A stretch of 64,000 nucleotides of DNA from NCBI RefSeq assembly GCF_025717605.1, contig NZ_JAJIRQ010000009.1, positions 62,001 to 126,000 on the forward strand. The letters run 5' to 3'. Source of the DNA: Paucibacter sp. TC2R-5. Its GTDB lineage: Bacteria; Pseudomonadota; Gammaproteobacteria; Burkholderiales; Burkholderiaceae_C. Within the stretch, counting starts at the first letter, position 1. Each line of letters opens with the position of its first letter. Made by a program: the position numbers and the translations under genes. Of this stretch, positions 57,497 through 64,000 are shown one piece after another. The notes below the pieces were generated by a model. The model was not told where the DNA came from and did no database searches. It saw only the letters and a program-made list of their open reading frames with translations.

Positions 57497-58741
57497 TCAG
57501 GGTTGATGCAAGACGGTGGCCGTGTTGCTGAAGTAGCCGGCAGCTGGATTGACTGCATGGCCGGCGGGGCAACTCTCGCTCGCCTTGATGACGAGAAAGT
57601 TTTGCCGCGTCAAGGCCGTGCTCACATTGACATAGTCCGCCGGATGCTCGGTGTTGGAGATACTGCCGTTGCCGTCATAGTCGGCCGAATAGCGACAAAC
57701 TCGGCGCTGATTCGGGTCTCCGTCGGCGAGCGGCAAGCCCGAGAGATTGAGGCGCGCCGACCAAACCCGAGGCAGCGAATTGTTGGGGTAGACAGCGCAG
57801 TAGTAGCTGATGACGGTGCCTGCGCTTGCTATTACTTCGACACTATCGTCATAGCACTCGTACGAAGGGGTTGAGGTGCTGGGCACGAGGCCTGCATCAA
57901 GTGCCTGGGCAGGACTGCCGGGCGCGCTGGAATCGGGCGGGGTGGCGAGCGAGAAGCGCACGAAACCGCTGAGCAAATAGCCAAAGGTATTGTTGCTGCA
58001 TGCCGCCACATCTTCCTTGCTTAGGCCTGTGGCCAAAGTGCCCATCGCGACCGTGCATTTGCCGATGATGACGCCGCTCAGGTTGTTAAACACCCAGGCG
58101 ACGGTGTCTTGGCGTGTTGGTACGAATACGCTGCTGCCATTGCCCAAATCATGGGCGCTGACGGGAATGCTTGCTTCCCGCCCGGCCGGGCCTTGTACGG
58201 TGAGGGCGGTGGGAGCCAAGGTCAGCGCCGTACTCAAGCCGGGGTCCGCGCGCGAAATAATGCTGTCGATCAGCACAAATTGGGCGCTGTTGGCCCGGTC
58301 CAGCCAGTCAACCCGGATTCTGACCGCCGTTTGAGCCGACTGGTCCTCCGCCCAGGGTGTCACGACGCGACTCAGGGAAAAAACAGCATTGCTGTTCGGA
58401 TCGCCGGCATTGGTGTTGGGTGCCTGTGTCTCTATGTCGGTATAAGCCAGCACCCCTGCTGCCGGATTGGCCGGGTCAGGGTGAGCCAGCAGCGAGTAGG
58501 TTCTTAGGCTCTCCATCTCTCTTTGAGCCAGTCGAATTGCCTCGCCGCGTTGCTTGGACAGGTCGGCGCCGCGACGCAGCTTGCCATGCAGCCCGGCCAG
58601 CGCCAACATGCCGACTGCCATGATCAGCAGCGCCACCATGGCCTCGATCAAGGCGACGCCACCGTCAAAATGCCTGCTGCTATTGCCGCTGCGACAGTTG
58701 CGAATGCACATGCTGCTGCACTTGGACCGGTGCTTAAACAT
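57497..58741 (-). CDS. pilV: PilV-like minor pilin (large)
   Basis: A prepilin of 414 residues. A short basic leader ends FDGG, then VALIEAMVALLIMAVGMLALAGL, with the conserved Glu5 after the processing site. PilV proteins are usually below 200 residues; here a long Cys-containing C-terminal region is added, ending in GYFSNTATVLHQP. The ATG at 58741 directly follows the pilX stop. It is the last gene of the minor-pilin operon. Confidence 0.82.
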   Translation of the reverse strand: MFKHRSKCSSMCIRNCRSGNSSRHFDGGVALIEAMVALLIMAVGMLALAGLHGKLRRGADLSKQRGEAIRLAQREMESLRTYSLLAHPDPANPAAGVLAYTDIETQAPNTNAGDPNSNAVFSLSRVVTPWAEDQSAQTAVRIRVDWLDRANSAQFVLIDSIISRADPGLSTALTLAPTALTVQGPAGREASIPVSAHDLGNGSSVFVPTRQDTVAWVFNNLSGVIIGKCTVAMGTLATGLSKEDVAACSNNTFGYLLSGFVRFSLATPPDSSAPGSPAQALDAGLVPSTSTPSYECYDDSVEVIASAGTVISYYCAVYPNNSLPRVWSARLNLSGLPLADGDPNQRRVCRYSADYDGNGSISNTEHPADYVNVSTALTRQNFLVIKASESCPAGHAVNPAAGYFSNTATVLHQP

Positions 58742-58742
58742 T

Positions 58743-60041
58743 TCAGTTCCACCAACTCCCCTGAACCCGTACAAAACTGCCAGCACGGTTCTTCAGCTCG
58801 TCCATCACGCTTGTCTGGTACCAAATGTCGACGGTGCCGTCGACGGTGAAATCACCGTCCACCAGCATGGCACCTTTCAACAGGGCCGGCTGCCCGGAGG
58901 AGTTGGTCCAAATGGTGTTGCCGCGCGCGTAGAACAGGCCAGTCAATTCCAGGCCCGCGTCGATGCGAACGGGACCCTCGGCAATGATGAGCATCGGGCT
59001 GGAGGCAGACCCCAAAACAGTGGCGCTCAAGATGTCGAGCGAACCTCTGACCCAGGCGAGCCTTGTGCCTTTGCCGTAGGCTGCGGCCAAAGCCGGCCCG
59101 CAGTCTCCCGCGCAAGTGACTTGGCGCATCGCGGGTTGATTCACATAGCGCTTGAGCGACATGCCAAAAAACATCTTGAACATTTGCTCCGGGGTGGCTG
59201 AGGCCAAAGCCGGGTCGGCGAATATCAGGCCCTGTTGCACAGGGGTGCCCGGCAAACTGTCAAGGCGAGTTTCCAGCAAATTGGGAACAGCATCGTCACT
59301 GGTCAAGAGCAACAGGCCGTTGCTGATTGCTTCGCTGTTGTGCAGCCCTATTCCGTTTGCGCCCAAGTTGATGCTGCCTTTGACGGTTAGGGCAGTGGCG
59401 GGCGGTACTTTCAAGGCACTGAGCAGTGCGGCGTCCAGTTGAACGACCGAGCGGGCCAACGCGATATCGCTGGACATGGCGTCAGCGTCGCAGTTTTGCG
59501 CGTTGCTGCTGGTGCAGCCTGCGGACTCAATGCGCAGATTGCCGGATCGATTGGCGACGGGTGAGATCAGGCTGACCTTGAAGCTGGGCTGCATATTGCC
59601 TGCGCTGGCCGGGGCTGCAGCTGCAGACCAAGTCCCCGTCGGGCAGTTGCAGGCCCAACCCTCTTGTGCTTCAGTGCGGACGCAGTCAGCGACGATTTTC
59701 CTGGTTGCAGTGCCGGGCGTGCTCACAATCGCAGCGGGCAGGATATCTCGGCTGGTGGGCGAAATAGTCAGGTAGCGGTCGCGAAATCGATCGGTTGCGG
59801 AGTTGCTGGCCAAGCAGGCTTGATCAATTTTGAGCCCATTGAGCATGCCGAGCGTCCATTCCGCACCGGCCTCCGCAGCCTCCAGTGACACCCCGGCACG
59901 GTAGTAGCTACTCGCAATGCGTTGCTCGAAAATCATGTTTCGACTGGCGTAGGCCGCCATCATGGCCATGATCAGAAACAGCACCATCACGACGACAAGC
60001 GTGGCCGCGCCACGCTCGTCCCGGCACGTTTGCGCCGTCAT
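58743..60041 (-). CDS. pilX: PilX-like minor pilin / pilus assembly protein (large)
   Basis: A 432-residue protein starting MTAQTCRDERGAATLVVVMVLFLIMAMMAAYASRNMIFEQRIASSYYRAGVSLEAAEAGAEWTL, the PilX pattern, in which the residue at +5 is not Glu. The C-terminal part is about twice the usual size and ends with LKNRAGSFVRVQGSWWN. Two Cys pairs are likely. It overlaps pilW by ATGA. Confidence 0.82.
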   Translation of the reverse strand: MTAQTCRDERGAATLVVVMVLFLIMAMMAAYASRNMIFEQRIASSYYRAGVSLEAAEAGAEWTLGMLNGLKIDQACLASNSATDRFRDRYLTISPTSRDILPAAIVSTPGTATRKIVADCVRTEAQEGWACNCPTGTWSAAAAPASAGNMQPSFKVSLISPVANRSGNLRIESAGCTSSNAQNCDADAMSSDIALARSVVQLDAALLSALKVPPATALTVKGSINLGANGIGLHNSEAISNGLLLLTSDDAVPNLLETRLDSLPGTPVQQGLIFADPALASATPEQMFKMFFGMSLKRYVNQPAMRQVTCAGDCGPALAAAYGKGTRLAWVRGSLDILSATVLGSASSPMLIIAEGPVRIDAGLELTGLFYARGNTIWTNSSGQPALLKGAMLVDGDFTVDGTVDIWYQTSVMDELKNRAGSFVRVQGSWWN

Positions 60042-60772
60042 GGACAGGCTCCGATGAGCTGATCATTGCGAACCCGGCTAGTCACCCTGACGGTTCGCTC
60101 CACCCTGCTGTCGTGGAAGGCGTGGCCCGTCAAGCTGATGTCAATGCGGCGAAGGTTTTGCCTTGGGGGGCAAGTCGTGCTGCTGGCTGGACATGCCGTA
60201 CTGCACAGATCCTCCAAGATGATTTGCTGTTCACTCAGGCCCACGTCAAAGGCGGTGATGACCAAGACATTGACGTCGGTCAAGGGTTGCCATCGGTCTC
60301 CGATGCGGAATTTGAGAATGCCGCCGTCTTCGATTTTGAATCCGAATTTCTCGGTGCTTGAACTCATCAAATTGTCTTCAGGGTCGGTAATGGCGACGCT
60401 GGTCGACCGGTTCCTGTCCTTGTGGCGGGAATAGCTGTATTCCAGGACCGAACTTCCACTGTCCGTTGCCAAGTTTGTTGCGGCATAGGCGTTCGTTACC
60501 GGCGCCGCTGCTGCGCCGGGTGACCACACCCCATTCTGAGGCGCTGCCCATGAGCCAGCGCGGCGCAAATCTCGCAGCATCAGATCGGCAGCGGCCCTGA
60601 GGTCTTGCTGCACCTGGGTCTCCAACGTAAGCCGCCTATGCTCCGCGAGCTGATTGGTCATCATCACGCTGGCTCCTGCCACCACAATCATGCCGATGGC
60701 AATTCCCACCATCAACTCCACCAGGCTGAAGCCGCAGTTGGCTTGATGGCGAACGCGTTTTAAGTAGGGCAT
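60038..60772 (-). CDS. pilW: PilW-like minor pilin
   Basis: A 244-residue prepilin with type III signal CG-FSLVELMVGIAIGMIVVAGASVMM and the PilW-type QDLRAAADLMLRDLRRAGSW. CSTACPASSTTCPP is a Cys-rich stretch near the C-terminus. An AGCGGAG ribosome-binding site precedes the ATG. The 105-bp gap to pilE shows no gene I can support. Confidence 0.88.
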   Translation of the reverse strand: MPYLKRVRHQANCGFSLVELMVGIAIGMIVVAGASVMMTNQLAEHRRLTLETQVQQDLRAAADLMLRDLRRAGSWAAPQNGVWSPGAAAAPVTNAYAATNLATDSGSSVLEYSYSRHKDRNRSTSVAITDPEDNLMSSSTEKFGFKIEDGGILKFRIGDRWQPLTDVNVLVITAFDVGLSEQQIILEDLCSTACPASSTTCPPRQNLRRIDISLTGHAFHDSRVERTVRVTSRVRNDQLIGACP

Positions 60773-60877
60773 GCCGGGACTCCGCTGAAATTGCCACCTA
60801 CTGGCCCAGCAAGATGTCGATGATGGCGAGGACGACCAGCACTTCTACATGCGTGACAACCCGCGAGCGATGCAGAT

Positions 60878-61381
60878 TCATTTTGGCCAGCATTTGCTTG
60901 AACTGTCTTGGTCGTTGCTGTCTTTGGCCTCGTAGAAGAGGCTACCGCCATCCATGCGAATCGACAGCGTCTTGCAATCACTGTCACTGCTTTGAGGGCT
61001 GGCAGAGTCGGGGATTGCCTTGGCGATATAGCCAAAATTGAAACTGACCGGATCACGCACGCCTGCTAGGCTGAGGGTGTAATGCCTGCTCGGCGATTGA
61101 GTGCCTAATTTCAGCTCATCATCGCCCAATGAAGAGGCGTAGCTGCCGCGATTGCTGCGCCAACGTTCTTGCGCTTGCGCAATACCCGCCAAAGCGTTGA
61201 TCGCGTCAGCGCGGCGACCCATGGCAACTTGCTTTTGATATGCGGGCAGGGCGACCAGGGCCAAGATAGCCACAATGACCATCACGATCATCAGTTCGAT
61301 CAAAGTAAATCCCGTCGCTGCGGACACTGCTTCGCTTCGATCGCGGGTTGCAAAGCAAGTTTTGGATATTGCTATTCCCAT
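60878..61381 (-). CDS. pilE: PilE-like type IV pilin
   Basis: A 167-residue prepilin with leader ending TG, then FTLIELMIVMVIVAILALVALPAYQKQVAMGRRADAINAL, the canonical N-methylated helix with Glu5. The C-terminal disulfide loop is probably between the Cys residues in SDCKTLSI and SSKCWPK. It is the minor or pseudo-pilin PilE of the FimT-PilVWX-PilE set rather than the major pilin. Confidence 0.87.
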   Translation of the reverse strand: MGIAISKTCFATRDRSEAVSAATGFTLIELMIVMVIVAILALVALPAYQKQVAMGRRADAINALAGIAQAQERWRSNRGSYASSLGDDELKLGTQSPSRHYTLSLAGVRDPVSFNFGYIAKAIPDSASPQSSDSDCKTLSIRMDGGSLFYEAKDSNDQDSSSKCWPK

Positions 61382-61485
61382 GCTGCGATTATGAAAATTT
61401 GGTGGGCGGCTGAGGCAGCCTTGCCTCGCCGCTTGTCCCTGGGAAATGGCCTTTGATCGTGTTCCCCTAATTCAAGGGGGAGGGT

Positions 61486-62043
61486 TCAGCAGCGGGGAAA
61501 TCGGCGCAATTCAGCGCTGGGCGAGCAAGTCCGGACCCGGCCGGCAATGCTGACCACATGGCGTATGGTTTCGCCGTTTGCGGCGCTGATGTCTATGCTG
61601 CCGGTACTGGTCACTGCGCCTTGCCGGGCTTGAAAGCTCATATTGCTGACATTGGCTCGGACGGCTATGTTCTGAGTCGAAGGAATCCACTCGAGCTTCA
61701 AAACCTGTTGGCTCGGGGCGCAAACTGATTGGCCGTCGGCCTCGCACTGGCATTGCCCAGGGGAGCCTGTATGCAAGATATAGCAGCTACCGCCAGGATG
61801 GCGGCTGAACCGCAGTTGCACGGCATCGGCCCGGCTGACAGCCTGGCTGCGCGCTTCTTGGAGATCGGCCATCATGGTCTGGGCCACCAATTCAAGACGC
61901 TGGCGTTGTCTGAGTTGATCCAGCGCGGGCAGCGCCATGGCCATCAAAATGGCTGTGATGGCAACACACACGCAAAGCTCAGTCAAGCTGAAACCGCGGC
62001 AAGTGGAGGGCGTGCTGGGCAAGGGGAGCATGGCGGGCCTCAT
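61486..62043 (-). CDS. fimT: FimT/GspH-like minor pilin
   Basis: A 185-residue prepilin with processing site RG-FSLTELCVCVAITAILMAMALPALDQLRQRQRLELVAQTMMADLQEARSQAV. The GspH/FimT pattern is clear, but the helix has two Cys residues at +7 and +9, which is unusual. It heads the minor-pilin cluster. The 104-bp gap to pilE contains an imperfect hairpin (61406-61432). Confidence 0.85.
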   Translation of the reverse strand: MRPAMLPLPSTPSTCRGFSLTELCVCVAITAILMAMALPALDQLRQRQRLELVAQTMMADLQEARSQAVSRADAVQLRFSRHPGGSCYILHTGSPGQCQCEADGQSVCAPSQQVLKLEWIPSTQNIAVRANVSNMSFQARQGAVTSTGSIDISAANGETIRHVVSIAGRVRTCSPSAELRRFPRC

Positions 62044-62144
62044 GTGCTCAGTTGAGGTCTGAGCACAATTTAGGCCGCAGTGGCGCGGACTTCTGTCCTA
62101 CTCGCGGGGGATGGGGTGGCTGCGCATCCCCTATTTGGGGGGGG

Positions 62145-62588
62145 TCAAATCTCTCGAATCAGTTGCCGGAATTCATCGACATCTTCAAAGCTGCGGTAAA
62201 CCGACGCAAAGCGCACATAAGCGACCTTGTCAATTCGTTTGAGCTCCCGCATCACAAGTTCACCGAGTCGGGTGGACGGCAACTCACGTGCCCCACTGGT
62301 CAAAAGCGTTTCTTCGATCTTGGCCAGTGCAGCATCGATTTGTTCAATGCTCACAGGTCGCTTGCGCAAAGCCAACTGCATCGAAGCGCGCACCTTTTTC
62401 GGATCGAAATCGGCGCGCGTGCCGTCTTTCTTCACCACCACAGGCAGAGCGATTTCAGCGCGCTCATAGGTGGTGAAGCGCTTGTCACAGCCCAGACAAC
62501 GACGCCTGCGGCGTACCACATCGCCCTCGTCCGACTCGCGCGTCTCGGCAACTTGCGTCTCGGTGTGGCTACAGAATGGGCATCGCAT
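62145..62588 (-). CDS. nrdR: transcriptional repressor NrdR
   Basis: NrdR represses ribonucleotide reductase genes, sensing ATP and dATP. The 147-residue protein has a zinc ribbon (C3, C6, C31, C34: CPFC...CLGC) and an ATP-cone (about 49-139, [26 protein letters not shown]). It lies downstream of glyA, 46 bp apart on the same strand, the usual glyA-nrdR pairing in Proteobacteria. Confidence 0.96.
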   Translation of the reverse strand: MRCPFCSHTETQVAETRESDEGDVVRRRRRCLGCDKRFTTYERAEIALPVVVKKDGTRADFDPKKVRASMQLALRKRPVSIEQIDAALAKIEETLLTSGARELPSTRLGELVMRELKRIDKVAYVRFASVYRSFEDVDEFRQLIREI

Positions 62589-62634
62589 GAGCTGTGCGGG
62601 CGAGGCTGTTCAGCAGGGGCTTATGAAAGGTCTA

Positions 62635-63882
62635 TCAACGGTAGACAGGGAAGTCGCGCGTGAGCGCGGCAACCTTGGCGCGCACCGCTTCCAGATTCGC
62701 CTCGTCGTTGGGATTATCCAGGACATCGGCGATCAAGTTGGCGGTCAAACGAACCTGCTCTTCTTTGAAACCGCGAGTCGTCATGGCCGGCGTCCCCAAG
62801 CGAATGCCGCTGGTGACCATGGGTTTTTGCGGGTCATTGGGGATGCCATTCTTGTTACAAGTCATGTGCGCGCGACCCAAGACGGCTTCGGCTTCCTTGC
62901 CCGTCATGTTTTTCGGACGCAGGTCAACCAGCATCACATGGCTCTCGGTGCGGCCGGACACAATCCGAAGGCCGCGCTTGATCAATTCTTCGGCCAAAAC
63001 GACCGCATTTTTCAGCACTTGTTCTTGGTAGGCCTTGAATTCCGGGGTCAGGGCTTCCTTGAAGGCCACGGCCTTGCCGGCAATCACGTGCATCAAGGGG
63101 CCACCTTGAATGCCAGGGAAGATGGCGCTATTGATTTGCTTGGCGACATGATCCTTCATCAGGATGATGCCGCCGCGCGGGCCGCGCAGGCTCTTGTGAG
63201 TGGTGGAGGTCACCACGTCGGCATGCGGCACCGGGTTCGGGTAGACGCCGGCAGCGATCAAGCCCGCGTAATGCGCCATGTCGACCATGAAGTAGGCGCC
63301 GATTTCCTTGGCAATTTTGGCAAAGCGCTCAAAGTCAATGCGCAAGCTGTAGGCCGACGCCCCAGCGATGATCAGCTTAGGCTTGTGCTCGCGTGCGGTG
63401 CGCTCCATCGCGTCATAGTCGATCGCTTCGTTGGCGTCCAAGCCGTAGCTGACAACCTTGAACCACTTGCCGCTCATATTCAAAGGCATGCCGTGGGTCA
63501 AGTGACCACCTTCAGACAAGCTCATACCCATGATGGTGTCACCGGGCTGCAGCAATGCAAAGAACACGCCTTGATTGGCTTGTGAGCCGGAATTCGGCTG
63601 CACATTGGCATTCTCGGCACCAAACAATTGCTTGATCCGGTCGATCGCCAATTGTTCGACCACGTCGACATATTCGCAGCCGCCGTAATAGCGCTTGCCG
63701 GGATAGCCTTCGGCGTACTTGTTGGTCAGCTGACTCCCCTGCGCCTGCATGACAGCGGGCGAGGTGTAGTTTTCTGAAGCGATCAGTTCAATATGGTCTT
63801 CTTGGCGCTGGTTCTCGTTTTGAACGGCGGCCCACAAATCGGGGTCGACAAGCGCAAGAGTGGAAGTGCTACGGTCAAACAT
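62635..63882 (-). CDS. glyA: serine hydroxymethyltransferase GlyA
   Basis: A PLP enzyme interconverting serine and glycine with tetrahydrofolate. The PLP lysine is K230 in [14 protein letters not shown], with [15 protein letters not shown] and [13 protein letters not shown] as family motifs. I used the ATG at 63882 ([17 protein letters not shown]); an ATG at 63894 would add MHPP. Neither has a strong ribosome-binding site. Confidence 0.96.
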   Translation of the reverse strand: MFDRSTSTLALVDPDLWAAVQNENQRQEDHIELIASENYTSPAVMQAQGSQLTNKYAEGYPGKRYYGGCEYVDVVEQLAIDRIKQLFGAENANVQPNSGSQANQGVFFALLQPGDTIMGMSLSEGGHLTHGMPLNMSGKWFKVVSYGLDANEAIDYDAMERTAREHKPKLIIAGASAYSLRIDFERFAKIAKEIGAYFMVDMAHYAGLIAAGVYPNPVPHADVVTSTTHKSLRGPRGGIILMKDHVAKQINSAIFPGIQGGPLMHVIAGKAVAFKEALTPEFKAYQEQVLKNAVVLAEELIKRGLRIVSGRTESHVMLVDLRPKNMTGKEAEAVLGRAHMTCNKNGIPNDPQKPMVTSGIRLGTPAMTTRGFKEEQVRLTANLIADVLDNPNDEANLEAVRAKVAALTRDFPVYR

Positions 63883-64000
63883 AGGTGGGTGCATTGCTCA
63901 AAAAGTGGAGTCCCCGACTTGTCAGCCCTTAAGGGGCTCGGCAAGACAAGGCTGCCCAGGCGAACGGCTGAAAACAGCTTCCGAACTCTAGAAGCTGCCC
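63883..64000 (-). other. glyA leader, cut by the window edge
   Basis: Read on the (-) strand, the leader has two small self-complementary stretches: AGCCCCTTAAGGGCT, then AGTCGGGGACT followed by CCACTTTTT. The second could act as an attenuator. I could not fit a glycine or tetrahydrofolate riboswitch to it. The upstream part is outside the window. Confidence 0.3.

Noticed and set aside
60773-60877. Short hydrophobic frame (about 14 codons, LVVLAIIDILLG) between pilE and pilW
   Set aside because: Too short, starts at GTG without a ribosome-binding site, and could be random in this reading frame.
61406-61432. Hairpin between fimT and pilE as a terminator
   Set aside because: The stem has a bulge and is not followed by a T-run on the (-) strand. 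fimT and pilE are probably cotranscribed.
63883-64000. Glycine or tetrahydrofolate riboswitch before glyA
   Set aside because: I could not find the conserved cores of either class, and the region is truncated by the window edge.

Overview
The window looks like a chromosomal segment of a betaproteobacterium of the order Burkholderiales, most likely of the Roseateles/Rubrivivax/Leptothrix type. This rests on gene order (fimV-truA-trpF-trpB-trpA-accD-folC-SPOR-cvpA-purF-metZ-gltX, smc-zipA-ligA, ybgC-tolQRA, ribD-ribBA-ribH-nusB), on GC-rich codon use, and on protein family membership. No database search was possible. There is no rRNA, insertion sequence, prophage or CRISPR array. Most of the window is densely packed core metabolism with many 4-bp ATGA/GTGA stop-start overlaps.

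Layout. 1-12.8 kb (+): the 3' end of fimV, then tRNA modification, the last tryptophan genes, accD, folC, a SPOR protein, cvpA, purF, metZ and gltX. 12.9-14.3 kb: nine tRNA genes, arranged as three Ala(GGC)-Glu(TTC)-Asp(GTC) sets, mostly inside an exact 523-bp tandem duplication. 14.5-17.7 kb: lexA with two LexA boxes in the region it shares with a divergent asparaginase gene, then an ohrR-ohr unit diverging from a DUF1304 gene across a perfect 17-bp palindrome. 17.7-26.2 kb (-): an apparent eight-gene unit queF-SET-dapC-dapD-pilU-dapE-prmB-yheS. 26.4-34.4 kb (+): smc-zipA-CNNM/CorC-ligA. 34.4-37.1 kb (-): waaA and a phosphomannomutase/phosphoglucomutase, diverging from a LytS/LytTR-type two-component system (37.3-39.2 kb), followed by a periplasmic binding protein and an EamA transporter.

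41-45.4 kb is the first accessory block. A conspicuously AT-rich gene encodes a FeeM-like N-acyltransferase fused to a PilZ domain. It converges on a GspE/PilB-type ATPase whose N-terminal part carries four MshEN-like motifs at an exact 30-residue period. Both proteins therefore carry domains of cyclic-di-GMP-binding families. 45.6-49.3 kb is the second: pcp, a tiny zf-HC2 (anti-sigma-like) gene, and a divergent DUF2282-DUF692-DUF2063-DoxX operon of the bufferin type (copper-binding RiPP precursor, MNIO enzyme, partner protein, membrane protein). Two mirror-image copies of one ECF-type promoter motif lie between the zf-HC2 gene and the operon. No sigma factor gene is present.

49.3-57.4 kb (-): ybgC-tolQ-tolR-tolA (without tolB or pal), an aminotransferase, nusB, ribH, ribBA (with a GTP cyclohydrolase II half that has lost its zinc cysteines), ribD and rdgC. 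57.5-62.0 kb (-): a type IV pilus minor-pilin set fimT-pilE-pilW-pilX-pilV without pilY1. 62.1-63.9 kb (-): nrdR and glyA, whose leader runs to the window edge.
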